Source: Clostridium fungisolvens
GTDB taxonomy: Bacteria; Bacillota; Clostridia; Clostridiales; Clostridiaceae
Reading direction: 5' to 3'
Assembly: GCF_014193895.1 (NCBI RefSeq)
Contig: NZ_BLZR01000001.1
Location: forward strand, 2,604,001-2,668,000
Length of the DNA stretch: 64,000 bases
Below, one piece after another: positions 8,746 through 18,240 of this stretch. The notes under the pieces were generated by a model, which did no database searches, had not been told where the DNA came from, and saw only the letters and a list, made by a program, of their open reading frames with translations. Position 1 is the first letter of the stretch; every line of letters starts with the position of its first letter. The position numbers were made by a program, and so were the translations under genes.

Positions 8746-9114
8746 AACAATCCTCTCCCATCTTATTGTCTATATTATACAACTTCTAAATACACTATGG
8801 AAATGTATTAAATAAATGTTGTTAAAAATAGTTGTACAAGCTATTATATATAAATTTAGAATCATTTATTTAATACATAACAATAAGCACTTTTTTTATT
8901 GACTCTTCTATCATAGTTTCTACTATTAATCGGCTTAGCCCTACCAACATTTTTTAATACATATGATAAGTGTTTATAAGTATTTCTACCTACCGCTCCC
9001 CTATTGTCATAAGATATAGTTAATCACAAGAACCTATATCTATAAAATTGCTGCAATGCAACAATGAAATTTTAACTATTTGTTCCCTTTCACAATAATG
9101 GAGGAATGCCTACC

Positions 9115-9143
9115 TTGAATTTAAACTCTAATTATGCTATATT
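9115..9143 (+). promoter_or_regulatory. Promoter of the pump regulator gene
   Basis: TTGAAT (9115-9120), a 17-bp spacer, and TATATT (9138-9143) form a good sigma-A promoter. The first operator copy overlaps the end of the -10 box. The rest of the 8746-9294 intergenic region shows nothing else convincing. Confidence 0.65.
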
Positions 9144-9161
9144 AACTAAGTAGTTAGTTAG
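9142..9161. promoter_or_regulatory. TetR operator copy A
   Basis: TTAACTAAGTAGTTAGTTAG: AACTA and TAGTT half-sites two bases apart plus an extra AGTT. Its position over the -10/+1 region of the regulator gene implies autorepression. Confidence 0.75.
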
Positions 9162-9294
9162 TATTTTTTCTTTAACTAAAATAATCTTATACAAATTGTT
9201 TTATCACTCTATTTCTAACTAGACAACTTATATAAGTTATTTGTTGAAGTAAAATTTTATTTTTAACAACAAATTTATGAGAGGCGGTGTCTAT

Positions 9295-9915
9295 TTGGAA
9301 AAGAATAAATCGCAAGATACTAAACAAAAACTTTTGGATTCTGCTATCGAGGTTTTTTCTGAAAAAGGATTTGATGGCGCTAGAGTAGATGAAATTGCAG
9401 CTAGAGCGAAAGTAAATAAGGCAATGCTCTACTATTACTTCAGTAGCAAAGAAAAATTATTTGAAGAAATAATTATACAATATAAAAAAGACTTTAAGGA
9501 AATAAAGGATAGCTTCATCGATAATGTTGATATAGATGATGATTGTAAGATAGAATCTCTGTTCCAACTATTATATAACTTTATGGTAAAAAAGAAAGAT
9601 GTGCTTAGAGTCATGATGATAGAATCAATAAAAGCTACTTCAAGTACTGAGACTATTTTTAGTTCTGCTCTTCCATCATTAGAGATTAAAGTATCAAATC
9701 TAAAAAATAAGGGTGTAGCGGTAGAAGATCCAGTAACAGTTATGATAAACTCATTTTTTTACATGATGGTACCTGCAGCAGCTTTCATCGTTATGGGTGA
9801 AAAATGGGGAGAGTTTTATGGTTTTAATGAAGAAGATGTTAAGAAAAAGTTCTTAGAAACCTATAAACGTATCAGAAAAGAATATGTTCAAAATAAGCCA
9901 TATGAATGTAAATAG
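9295..9915 (+). CDS. TetR/AcrR-family regulator of the adjacent pump
   Basis: The TTG at 9295 is the best start, 5 bp after a GAGGCGGTG site; an in-frame ATG at 9277 lacks one. The 206-aa protein has a TetR helix-turn-helix at residues 30-49 (RVDEIAARAKVNKAMLYYYF) followed by SSKEKLFEEI. Its own promoter carries operator A, and four more copies lie between this gene and the MFS pump, so it most likely represses both itself and the pump operon. The ligand is probably a pump substrate. Confidence 0.9.
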   Translation: MEKNKSQDTKQKLLDSAIEVFSEKGFDGARVDEIAARAKVNKAMLYYYFSSKEKLFEEIIIQYKKDFKEIKDSFIDNVDIDDDCKIESLFQLLYNFMVKKKDVLRVMMIESIKATSSTETIFSSALPSLEIKVSNLKNKGVAVEDPVTVMINSFFYMMVPAAAFIVMGEKWGEFYGFNEEDVKKKFLETYKRIRKEYVQNKPYECK

Positions 9916-9954
9916 CAAATATTAATATGTATTTGCTTTATATTTTGTATTATG

Positions 9955-9974
9955 TTAACCAAATAGTTAGTTAT
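9955..9974. promoter_or_regulatory. TetR operator copy B
   Basis: TTAACCAAATAGTTAGTTAT: one change from the consensus in the left half-site. It lies 40 bp after the regulator stop codon. Confidence 0.7.
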
Positions 9975-10073
9975 TAATAAAATGGAAATACTTTGTTAGT
10001 GACTTTTAAATTTAAAGTATTATAATGTTACTATTGAGACAAGATATTTGAGCTTTTTTATTTTTCTTACTTG

Positions 10074-10092
10074 TTAACTAAATAGTTAGTTA
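10074..10092. promoter_or_regulatory. TetR operator copy C
   Basis: TTAACTAAATAGTTAGTTA: exact consensus. About 90 bp downstream, at 10182-10195, a related but inverted arrangement (TAGTTAATAACTA) may be a degenerate site. Confidence 0.7.
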
Positions 10093-10296
10093 TTCAAATT
10101 TAAGTAGTTTATTGTATCTCAAAACTGCATTTTGATTATTTAATTTAATAGTCACCAAAGACCTTGTTATTATAAGATTTTAGTTAATAACTAATTAATT
10201 ATCAATATACAAAGAATAGTCTTAATAATTACAAGCATATTAATTTACAAATGCATTTTAACAATCCTTTTATGGGTTAAAAATTTTTAATTTTAA

Positions 10297-10315
10297 TTAA
10301 CTAAATAGTTAGTTG
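10297..10315. promoter_or_regulatory. TetR operator copy D
   Basis: TTAACTAAATAGTTAGTTG: consensus apart from the last base. Confidence 0.7.
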
Positions 10316-10359
10316 TAATTATCAGCTTATATGGTTATTTATATTTTTTTTAACTAGTG

Positions 10360-10378
10360 TTAACTAAATAGTTAGTTA
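10360..10378. promoter_or_regulatory. TetR operator copy E
   Basis: TTAACTAAATAGTTAGTTA: exact consensus, with an additional half-site TAACTAGT at 10351-10358. It ends 135 bp before the pump start codon. The pump promoter itself is not clearly identifiable in this AT-rich stretch. Confidence 0.7.
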
Positions 10379-10513
10379 TGCCATTTTAGATGTTTAACTC
10401 TACATTTGAAGTTATTTTCAAATTCTCTCACTGCACTTTAACAAGGGCTTTGAAAATGACTTTAGTTTAGAAATGTACATCTTTAAATAATCAACTTAGA
10501 AAGGAAGTGCGAA

Positions 10514-12073
10514 ATGGATAAACATGATGAACGTTATATGTGGCTTTGTCTATCGGTAATAGTAGTTGGAACTTTCATGGCTATACTTGACTCCAGTATA
10601 GTTAACGTTGCAATTCCTAAGATGATGACTATTTTCGGTGCTGCAGAGACACAAATACAATGGGTTCTCACAGGGTACATGCTAACAATGAGTATTGTTA
10701 TCCCACTAACAGGTTATTTGACTGATAGGTTTGGTGGTAAAAATATTTATGTATTTGCATTAGTTGTATTCACAATTGGATCTGCCCTTTGCGGTCTTGC
10801 TACAAGTACAAACACTATGATTGCTGCAAGAGTAGTTCAAGCAATTGGTGGAGGTATGATAATGCCTGTTGGTATGACTATGTTATTTCAAACAGTACCA
10901 CTTGAAAAACGTGGTGTAGCTTTAGGTTTCTGGGGTATCGCTGCAATGGCAGCACCAGCAATTGGACCAACTTTAAGTGGTTACATAGTTCAATATATGG
11001 ATTGGAGATTGATTTTTACAATTAACATTCCCGTTGGAATAATAGGTGTTACTTTGGCTATCTTACTTTTAAAAGATTCTCCAAAACATTACGGTAAGAA
11101 ATTCGATATATGGGGAGCGGTAACTTCTGCTTTGGGACTTTATGCTTTACTATTAGGCCTAGATAAGGTTTCTGAAAATGGATGGATGTCACCATATACT
11201 ATTACACTTTTGGCAATAGCTTTATTTTCATTAACTGCCTTTGTCTTTATTGAACTTAATCACCCTGAACCTTTATTGGACTTAAGAGTAACAAAAAACT
11301 TTCCTTTTACTTTAAGTTTAATAATTAATACTGTAACAACTATAGCTATGTTTGGAGCAATCTTCTTAATGCCTATTTACATGCAGAGCTTAAGAGGTTA
11401 TAGCGCGATGCAAAGTGGTATGATGATGCTTCCACAGGCTATTATAACAGGTATAATGATGCCAATTAGCGGTAAGTTATTTGATAGATACGGTGCAAAG
11501 TGGCTTACTATAATTGGTTTAACCATAGTAACAGGTTGCACATTTATGCTTAGCAGATTAACCTTAGATACTCCATATAATACTGTAATGTTAATTATGG
11601 CAGTAAGAGGTTTTGGTAACGGACTTGCAATGATGCCAATGCAGACTGAAGGTATGAATTCAGTGCCTCAGCATATGACTGCAAGAGCTACAGCTCTTAA
11701 CACTACCCTTCGTCAGGTGTCTGGTTCTCTTGGTATTGCTATCTTAACTACAATATTGCAAAGCAGACAGGCATTCCACAATGGTATATTTGCACAGTCA
11801 TTAAATACAAGCTCACCTGCATTTACTAAAGCTCAAGCTTTAATTCAAGGAGCTGTTACAGTAAAAGGTATCAGCCCTACTGCTGGACAAGGTTTATTAT
11901 TTATGCAGATATATGGCAGCGTTGTAAAGTCAGCCACTGTAACTGCTATGAACGATACATTTATTGTAGCAACCGGAATATGTGTTGTTGGAGTATTAAT
12001 AGCATTTTTAATTAAAAAGAAAAGCCCTAAAATAGACACTATATACGAAGAACAAGTAAGCATGGAAATGTAG
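10514..12073 (+). CDS. DHA2-family multidrug efflux MFS transporter (EmrB/QacA type)
   Basis: The 519-aa protein has about 14 membrane helices, as expected for the DHA2 drug:H+ antiporters. It opens with FMAILDSSIVNVAIPKM (helix 1 motif D) and has GYLTDRFGGKNIY (motif A, near residue 70) and GFWGIAAMAAPAIGPTLSGY (motif C, the antiporter motif, near residue 140). The start follows AAGGAAG. It exports hydrophobic or cationic compounds using the proton gradient. The next gene, 24 bp away, is the EmrA adaptor, a standard pairing, and the TetR operators lie directly upstream. Confidence 0.93.
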   Translation: MDKHDERYMWLCLSVIVVGTFMAILDSSIVNVAIPKMMTIFGAAETQIQWVLTGYMLTMSIVIPLTGYLTDRFGGKNIYVFALVVFTIGSALCGLATSTNTMIAARVVQAIGGGMIMPVGMTMLFQTVPLEKRGVALGFWGIAAMAAPAIGPTLSGYIVQYMDWRLIFTINIPVGIIGVTLAILLLKDSPKHYGKKFDIWGAVTSALGLYALLLGLDKVSENGWMSPYTITLLAIALFSLTAFVFIELNHPEPLLDLRVTKNFPFTLSLIINTVTTIAMFGAIFLMPIYMQSLRGYSAMQSGMMMLPQAIITGIMMPISGKLFDRYGAKWLTIIGLTIVTGCTFMLSRLTLDTPYNTVMLIMAVRGFGNGLAMMPMQTEGMNSVPQHMTARATALNTTLRQVSGSLGIAILTTILQSRQAFHNGIFAQSLNTSSPAFTKAQALIQGAVTVKGISPTAGQGLLFMQIYGSVVKSATVTAMNDTFIVATGICVVGVLIAFLIKKKSPKIDTIYEEQVSMEM

Positions 12074-12097
12074 TACTTAATTATAAGGAGGATAACT

Positions 12098-13324
12098 ATG
12101 GAAAAGTCAGTAAAATCAAATAAATCTAAAGGTAAAATAATATTAGCAGTTGGAGCAGTACTTGTTATTGCACTTGGCGGTTTTGGAGTAAAATATTATG
12201 TGGACCAAAAGAATTACGTTAGCACAGATGATGCTAAAATAACTGGAGATATACTAAATGTTGGTTCAAAGCTTCCTGGAAAGGTATTAAAAATAAATAC
12301 CACAGTTGGAGCTAATGTTAAAAAAGGTGATGTATTATTTACACTAGAAGCCGATCAACTTCAATATCAATTAAATCAGGCTCAAGCAGCTCTTGATGTA
12401 GCAAAAGCACAACTTACAAAGGTTGAAAGTGGAGCTAGAGCTCAAGAAGTTGCTGGTGCTCAATCAATGGTTGACCAAGCTACTGCATCATTAAACGGAG
12501 CTAACACTTCAAAATCAAACTTACAAGGTACATTAAATACTCTTCAATCAGAATACAATAAGTTAGTATCACAAATGGATAGTTTCAAAGATCCATCTAC
12601 TGGAGACTATGACGCAAGCTATGCAATGAAGCAATTAGATACAGCTAGAGCAAAAAATTTACTTACTGAAGCTCAATACACAGTAAAAGCTCAAGCAGTT
12701 GAACAATTATTCTCAAGCAAGACTCAACTTGAAAATCAAATAAGCCAGCTTCAAGGACAAATCAAAGCTATAGATGCTCAAATCTCTGCTGCAAAGGCAG
12801 GACTTGAAGGTGCAAACAGTAAGTTAAGCCTTACAAACTCAGGTGCTTCTGATAAAGATGTTGCCATAGTTGAAGCTCAAGTAAGAGCTGCACAAGCTGC
12901 ATTCGATTTAGCAAAATTAAACTTCGAAAACTCAGAAATTAAAGCAGCTCAAGATGGTACAGTTGTTCAAGTTAATATTCACGAAGGTGATATGATAGCT
13001 GCTGGTCAAGCTGCAATATCAGTAGTTGACTTAGGAAAACTTCAAGTTACTGCTAATGTTCTTGAAAGTGATTTAGAACGTATAAGTGCAAATGAAAAAG
13101 TAACTATGTCAGTTGACGCTTACCCAGGAGTTACATTTACAGGTACAGTTAAAGAAACTGGACTTGCAACAACTTCTACTTTCAGCCTATTTAGTACTGA
13201 AAATGCATCAGGAAACTTCACAAAAGTTAGCCAAAGAGTTCCAGTTAAGATAACTTTAGATTCTAACGGAAAAGCTGTTATCCCTGGAATGTCTGTAGAA
13301 ACTAAAATAAAAACTACTAAATAG
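12098..13324 (+). CDS. EmrA/HlyD-family efflux adaptor protein
   Basis: The 408-aa protein has a basic N-terminus, one membrane helix (about residues 13-31) and VSTDDAKITGDILNVGSKLPGKV, the first half of the biotinyl-lipoyl-like domain. A long alpha-helical hairpin rich in Ala, Gln and Leu (about 90-240) follows, then the second lipoyl half (IKAAQDGTVVQVNIHEGDMI) and a beta-barrel domain. It would link the EmrB-type pump to the cell wall space. The start follows AAGGAGGATAACT. Codon use is notably Gln/Ala rich through the hairpin, which is normal for the family. Confidence 0.92.
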   Translation: MEKSVKSNKSKGKIILAVGAVLVIALGGFGVKYYVDQKNYVSTDDAKITGDILNVGSKLPGKVLKINTTVGANVKKGDVLFTLEADQLQYQLNQAQAALDVAKAQLTKVESGARAQEVAGAQSMVDQATASLNGANTSKSNLQGTLNTLQSEYNKLVSQMDSFKDPSTGDYDASYAMKQLDTARAKNLLTEAQYTVKAQAVEQLFSSKTQLENQISQLQGQIKAIDAQISAAKAGLEGANSKLSLTNSGASDKDVAIVEAQVRAAQAAFDLAKLNFENSEIKAAQDGTVVQVNIHEGDMIAAGQAAISVVDLGKLQVTANVLESDLERISANEKVTMSVDAYPGVTFTGTVKETGLATTSTFSLFSTENASGNFTKVSQRVPVKITLDSNGKAVIPGMSVETKIKTTK

Positions 13325-13434
13325 TTTTTAATTACAATAGATTTCTTATAAATACATGAGTACTAAGCTTTACAGAAAGTTATGTACTATTTAAACGCCC
13401 CAAATTTTTTAATATAAATCTCTCAACAAAAACG

Positions 13435-13473
13435 AAAATCCAGTGAAGGAGTACCCTCCTCACTGGATTTTTA
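13435..13473 (+). terminator. Terminator of the pump operon
   Basis: AAAATCCAGTGAAGGAG pairs with CTCCTCACTGGATTTTT around a 4-nt loop with one bulge. It lies 110 bp after the adaptor stop codon. Confidence 0.85.
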
Positions 13474-13739
13474 CTTTTATAAGTTATTTTCCTTCCAGTT
13501 TTATTTAAATCTTAAACTACGCGTAATTTATATTTTACATCTATTAGACTATAGAAATAGCAAAATGGTTTTACTATTTTACAAAATAAAGTATCCTGCA
13601 ATGATTAATTTTTTCTTTGAAAATATTACATTTATCTCTATTCTTTCATAAATCAATAAAATTGTATATCCTCCCTAAGTTCAGAACCTTTTTAGATTAT
13701 ATTAATATAATAATAAGATGTAGACAATAGATAGACCAG

Positions 13740-13774
13740 TTTCAAATAAGATTTAATTATGAAGTAGTTTATCT
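13740..13774 (+). repeat. End fragment of the MITE-like repeat
   Basis: The stretch 13752-13774, TTTAATTATGAAGT then AGTTTATCT, matches the right end of the repeat family with two changes, with TTTCAAAT just upstream. AAGATG at 13715-13720 may be the other end of an internally deleted copy. The rest of 13474-13886 holds nothing identifiable. Confidence 0.5.
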
Positions 13775-13886
13775 AAGAGAATACATCTTCAATGTAATGG
13801 TTAGAAAAATATTCATTCTCTCAATAGTTAATAAATGGATGAGAATTGCTATTTTCACAAAAGATTAATTATGGAAGGTATAAGAT

Positions 13887-14390
13887 ATGGATAGTGAATT
13901 ACTAATTGAAACAAATATGAATAATAATCATAACAAATACTTTCAACCAATAATAAAAAGTGTTAATGGTACCTTTATAGATTTAGAAAATAATAACTTT
14001 GATAATGCTATAGTTGGTATTGATTTAGATCTTAGAAATAGAAAAAACTCAACAGCTAAAATAGATTTTATTGCAAATTTATATTATGAATTAGCTATTT
14101 ATGACTGGATGGAACTTGTATTTTCATTATATCGTTATGATGAAAGAGGTAACATGCAGCTTTTATCAACTTTACCATACAAAATATTACTAAATGAAGA
14201 ACTGGAAGAAGATGCAGAAGACGAACCTACTAATATAACTGTAGAGAAAAATGAATTTATAGCTTTAAGCTATAGTGATAGTGGAATATTACCTGGAGTT
14301 TATAGATATGTAGTAAAAGCTGAAATCAATTATATTAATATAAATTCAGCTCAAATTCAGACAAGCACTCTTAGTGTTATTGCTCAATAA
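13887..14390 (+). CDS. Unknown protein encoded next to a phosphoesterase (167 aa)
   Basis: The product has an Asn-rich N-terminus (residues 1-20), no signal peptide and no membrane helix. Alternating hydrophobic residues (FIDLENN, AIVGIDLDLRN, KIDFIANLYYELAIYDWMELVFSLYRYD) suggest a beta-sandwich. An acidic loop, EELEEDAEDEP, lies near residue 115. The overall layout is reminiscent of small clostridial spore-surface or appendage proteins such as DUF4489, but the cysteines of that family are absent, so no family is assigned. The start follows GGAAGG. The phosphoesterase gene starts 32 bp later, so the two probably form an operon. Confidence 0.65.
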   Translation: MDSELLIETNMNNNHNKYFQPIIKSVNGTFIDLENNNFDNAIVGIDLDLRNRKNSTAKIDFIANLYYELAIYDWMELVFSLYRYDERGNMQLLSTLPYKILLNEELEEDAEDEPTNITVEKNEFIALSYSDSGILPGVYRYVVKAEINYININSAQIQTSTLSVIAQ

Positions 14391-14421
14391 TACTATAAGT
14401 AGCTTGATATAAATTTATTTT

Positions 14422-15510
14422 ATGGCTTATAACCAAGATCAATCTAATTTTAACTATACAAAAAAAACTCAGGGAATAATACTCCACTTAAGCGATCTGC
14501 ATTTTACACCAGAAATAAATGAAGAAAATGAAGTTTATCTACTAGTAAGCGACTTGAAAAAAGTGTATTTCGATAACCCAAAAGATACTTTAAAACCAGA
14601 TGATATAGACTATATAGTTATAAGTGGTGATTTTATACGACGTGGCGGATCAAAGAGCTCATTTGATAAGGCATATAATTTTATACGACTGTTAAGTGAT
14701 CGCCTTGGTATTCCTTTCCAAAGAATCGTTATCGTTCCAGGAAACCATGATTTAAGCTGGGATATAACTATGGCAAGCTATCATCTAACTCAAGGAAATC
14801 CAGGACCAAATGATCAAGTTGTTACAAATGTACGATCAGATATATTTTATCTAAAACGTAATGATGAAGAATGGTACAAGAAGTTTATGTACTACAGTCA
14901 ATATCTATTTGAAAGGCTATACGGTATCCCTTATCCTACTGATCCTAAAAAGCAGCTAAAGGTTATATTTGGTGACTTTTTTGATAATAGGAAAATAGCC
15001 TTTTTTATGATAAATACTTCAGCTGAAATTGACCAATTTCATAGAGACACAACTTATTTTGATACTGAGGGTTTAATATCCGCCTCTAAGGAACTCCCTG
15101 GTAAAAATATTATAAAGATAGTTGTTGGTCATCACCCTGTATGTCCTACAAACGGATATGGTACAGATATCCAGTTCTCAAATGCTATGCAAAACGAAGA
15201 CTTTAAATTTTATCTGCATGGTCATGTTCACAGAACCATAAGCCTTGATTATATGAATCCACAAAATATTAATCCTAATATGCTAATGATAGGCGCTGGT
15301 GCTTTAAGTGCAAGATCAGATGCATTATGGCCTGGTGTTCCTGAACGATATAATGTAATAAGAGTAGCCAACACTGACAAACATGATAAACTTTTAGTTT
15401 CAGTTAATACAAGACAAAGGGAATATATCGACACCTTCTGGCAACCAGCTTATATTTATTATGAAACATTCGGGAAAAAGCTCACTAATATATGGAGCAA
15501 TATAATCTAA
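14422..15510 (+). CDS. Calcineurin-like metallophosphoesterase
   Basis: The 362-aa cytoplasmic protein has all metal-binding motifs in order: SDLH (D25, H27), SGD (D70), PGNHD (106-110), VGHHP (H237, H238) and HGHVH (266-270). This is the dimetal phosphoesterase fold seen in cyclic-nucleotide phosphodiesterases and related enzymes. The substrate is unknown. The start codon lacks a clear Shine-Dalgarno site, suggesting translation coupled to the preceding 167-aa gene. A terminator follows immediately. Confidence 0.88.
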   Translation: MAYNQDQSNFNYTKKTQGIILHLSDLHFTPEINEENEVYLLVSDLKKVYFDNPKDTLKPDDIDYIVISGDFIRRGGSKSSFDKAYNFIRLLSDRLGIPFQRIVIVPGNHDLSWDITMASYHLTQGNPGPNDQVVTNVRSDIFYLKRNDEEWYKKFMYYSQYLFERLYGIPYPTDPKKQLKVIFGDFFDNRKIAFFMINTSAEIDQFHRDTTYFDTEGLISASKELPGKNIIKIVVGHHPVCPTNGYGTDIQFSNAMQNEDFKFYLHGHVHRTISLDYMNPQNINPNMLMIGAGALSARSDALWPGVPERYNVIRVANTDKHDKLLVSVNTRQREYIDTFWQPAYIYYETFGKKLTNIWSNII

Positions 15511-15514
15511 AACC

Positions 15515-15566
15515 TAAAGCCACTTCATTTTAGAATTTTATTTTCTAACGAAGTGGCTTTTCTTTT
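15515..15566 (+). terminator. Terminator after the phosphoesterase
   Basis: AAAGCCACTTC (15516-15526) pairs with GAAGTGGCTTT (15550-15560), followed by TCTTTT. An inner TTTTAGA/TCTAA pairing may extend it. Confidence 0.85.
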
Positions 15567-15613
15567 AATATGATTCTCTACATTTTAAATATTTTCATAA
15601 CTAATAGTACTTC

Positions 15614-16252
15614 TTACTTAAATGGTATTTCACCAAAATGTTGTATTTTTATTGCTTTAGCTTTCTCATATTGAAGAAATGTTTTATGAGTTTTAGAATC
15701 ATAGCCCTCAACATAATGATAATACACTATTTCCTGGACTGCACTAGGTTTATATCTATAACTTAGAAACAAATCATAGTTAGTGCTTGTAACTAACTTT
15801 TTAGCATCATTAATATATTTAAAGGAATGAAATACTCCATTATGAGTATCAAATTTGTTAGCACCTTCTCTTCTACCATAGTAGCAAAATGCTTTTTGAG
15901 TATCCCTGATTCCAATATTGACAAATGCATAAGCGTTGCTCTTATTGATTTTATTTTTATGGTCATTAAAATAATTTTCATTATAAAAATAGAAGGTGTC
16001 AAATTTAAATGGGTACCCTTTGCTTGCATTTGAGCAGTGCTTTACTATATAACCCGCTCCGTCACAACCTATTATCCTTCCATTGTGAATTTTTATATCA
16101 CCTTTTTGTTGATATAAAACACCTACAGCTTTACCATAATCCAGATTATTGCAAGTACTAGTATAACTTCCTTTCCCTACTATAAGATCTTGAGTATCAT
16201 CTGAAATATCTTGAGCCAGTTCATCAAAAATATCTTTTGTTAAATTATCCAT
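15614..16252 (-). CDS. Unknown soluble protein (212 aa)
   Basis: The gene starts after GAGAGGAAA. The product is hydrophilic, without signal or membrane segments, and unusually rich in Tyr, Asn and Lys. It begins with an acidic helix (NLTKDIFDELAQDISDD), then VLYQQKGDIKIHNGRIIGCDGAGYIV (about residues 45-70) and ends IQHFGEIPFK. No family is recognised. It is convergent with the phosphoesterase operon and stands alone. Confidence 0.65.
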   Translation of the reverse strand: MDNLTKDIFDELAQDISDDTQDLIVGKGSYTSTCNNLDYGKAVGVLYQQKGDIKIHNGRIIGCDGAGYIVKHCSNASKGYPFKFDTFYFYNENYFNDHKNKINKSNAYAFVNIGIRDTQKAFCYYGRREGANKFDTHNGVFHSFKYINDAKKLVTSTNYDLFLSYRYKPSAVQEIVYYHYVEGYDSKTHKTFLQYEKAKAIKIQHFGEIPFK

Positions 16253-16466
16253 AGTATTTCCTCTCTTCTAAAGATGTTGTAAAAATCAATAGCAATTATA
16301 AATATACTAATTTTTCTAATATAACACATATAAATCGCTTTTTTTATTAATTTACTACATCTTAATTTATTGTCCTACTATGATAATATTCAAGAATAAT
16401 TATAGTGGTGCAATGATTACTTATGTGATTTGCAAGATTCCAAAAATCAATATTAGAATCAAATTT

Positions 16467-17132
16467 TTACTTTGAATACTTCTGCAATATCCAATTAGTT
16501 ACTAAAGGTCCGGCTTTCACTACATTGTCTTCATTTCCCTCTGATAAATACACCTTTTTATCATCATCAATTAAAACATTGATGTCGTACGAAATCCCTT
16601 TGTAAGCATCAAAAAGTATTTGAAGTGACATTATATTCTCAGAAGTAATCTGCTGTTTAATTTTAGACTTACTTAAACTTTCACTAAGCTCCTCAAGTAT
16701 GTCTTTCTCTTCTGTGGATGCAACAGCTGTACCAATTGCTTGCTTCAAGCCTTTATTTTCAATTAATCTAATCTGTTTAATATTCTTATTGCCTATAGAG
16801 AAATCATTAACCCCTTTTTTATGGTAAATCTGAGTGATTGCCATTTCATCAGTTATGTTCACTGCAATCCAATCTAAATTAGGCTGATCCTTTAGTGAAT
16901 ATACTGATCCTGAATCATTTATTTTCCCTATCTGTTTGTCCGTTGCTATTGCCTCTAGCCATAAATCGCTATTGTCGTGTACATATTGCTGTCCGTTCTT
17001 ACTAATTATGGTGTTCCCATCCTCTGAAATTGTATAATTATTTGCAGAATAGTATTTAACTACCCTGTATCCTACAAAAATACTAATTAAAAGTACTAAA
17101 GTGCCACTAATTATAATTGCTGTTTTTCTCAT
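16467..17132 (-). CDS. Unknown membrane-anchored protein (221 aa)
   Basis: A single N-terminal membrane helix (about residues 4-23) is followed by an extracytoplasmic domain of about 195 residues. It contains YTISEDGNTIISKNGQQYV, a stretch with DWIAVNITDEMAITQIYHKKG and a Lys/Glu-rich helix near 140-165. The start follows AAGGAGAC. Such anchored unknown proteins with a YVHD-type segment are common next to other orphan surface genes in Clostridium. No function is recognised. Confidence 0.7.
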   Translation of the reverse strand: MRKTAIIISGTLVLLISIFVGYRVVKYYSANNYTISEDGNTIISKNGQQYVHDNSDLWLEAIATDKQIGKINDSGSVYSLKDQPNLDWIAVNITDEMAITQIYHKKGVNDFSIGNKNIKQIRLIENKGLKQAIGTAVASTEEKDILEELSESLSKSKIKQQITSENIMSLQILFDAYKGISYDINVLIDDDKKVYLSEGNEDNVVKAGPLVTNWILQKYSK

Positions 17133-17482
17133 TGTTGTCTCCTTTTGAATTTCAGTTCTTTAAGTGGTATGTAAAGATTTAGCAGTTCGAACCCAAATCT
17201 ATTTTAAAAACATTAATTCTATTATGAAATGGTGACTCTACAAACAATCTAATATTATATCACCCTATTTTCTAAGTCATTATACTAAATAACCTTCACA
17301 CTTTCAAATTATACCCATAATTTCCTGAACCTTTTCAATAAAATATAAGTTAACAAAAATTTAAAAATGAAATGCTTGTAAAACAACATACAAGATATAA
17401 ATAAGTTTTACAAACTTTTTCTTTTTCTATATAGCTTGATATGAACCACTTTTAGATATATCCTATAAATACAACACTTTAC

Positions 17483-17562
17483 AGATGCACCACTTACTAT
17501 TGATTCTTTTCAAATTTTCCTCACAGTAACTAGAATAGTTTTTAGATTGAAGTGTTTCATCT
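17483..17562 (+). repeat. MITE-like repeat, copy 2 (80 bp)
   Basis: It begins AGATGCACCACTTACT and ends TTGAAGTGTTTCATCT, the same termini as the copy at 39109-39205. The internal TTTTCAAATTTTCCTC segment also matches, but about 17 bp are missing. It ends 50 bp before the next gene. Apart from this copy, region 17133-17611 has no clear content; ATTATGAAATGGTGACTCT near 17222 may be a further worn end. Confidence 0.65.
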
Positions 17563-17611
17563 TTATATACAATTTTAGAAATTTCACTAACACTTTCTTA
17601 GGAGGTGCCCA

Positions 17612-18094
17612 ATGAATAAACTAGGAAAATATACTTGGTTTGCTTTTGAAAAATCATTGCTAGTTGTAATAATCTTATGCCTGATCTTTGCCTTCTTTTC
17701 ATGTACTTTTATATTTGTAGGTTTATTGTCAAATAGACCAGACCATATCAATAATAAAAGTGCTGTTGAGTTTAAAAATCAAATCAAAGCCTCCAACACT
17801 ATTATAAAAACGGTGGATATTTATAAACAAAATGCTAGTCTTAATATTGATTATAAACTAAAAAGCTCTCCAAAACCTGAAGAGCTAAGCGACATTTTTA
17901 ATTCAACCAATAAATTTATCACAACAGATGAAGATATAAAAAATCAACTATCTAAAGCTAATGAACAGATATTTATAAGATTGAAATATGGCGATAAAGT
18001 ATATTCTTATTGGGGAAGTCAACATATTCGCAATATTACTAACACAAATGGCACTGTCACCACAGAATACTATACTACCTGGGAGTCCCATTAA
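17612..18094 (+). CDS. Unknown single-pass membrane protein (160 aa)
   Basis: The start follows TTAGGAGGTG. One membrane helix (about residues 15-38, LLVVIILCLIFAFFSCTFIFVGLL) is followed by a 120-residue extracytoplasmic part. It has helical segments (SAVEFKNQIKAS, PEELSDIFNSTNKF) and ends with a beta-like tail containing YSYWGSQHIRNIT. No family is recognised. It stands alone, flanked by the repeat copy upstream. Confidence 0.65.
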   Translation: MNKLGKYTWFAFEKSLLVVIILCLIFAFFSCTFIFVGLLSNRPDHINNKSAVEFKNQIKASNTIIKTVDIYKQNASLNIDYKLKSSPKPEELSDIFNSTNKFITTDEDIKNQLSKANEQIFIRLKYGDKVYSYWGSQHIRNITNTNGTVTTEYYTTWESH

Positions 18095-18240
18095 AAAAGA
18101 TAACAAAATAACCTAATTTTATTTCAGTTTTAGATTTTCTATATCAAAAAAACTATTAGAAAATCAATATACCTTAATAATAGAAACCCATAAATATGAT
18201 GTACAAATGATAAAAAATCCAGCATCACTGAATATTTTTA

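Noticed and set aside
9106..9151. Short frame after GGAGGA starting MPTLN
   Set aside because: Only about 14 codons and it overlaps the -35/-10 boxes of the regulator gene.
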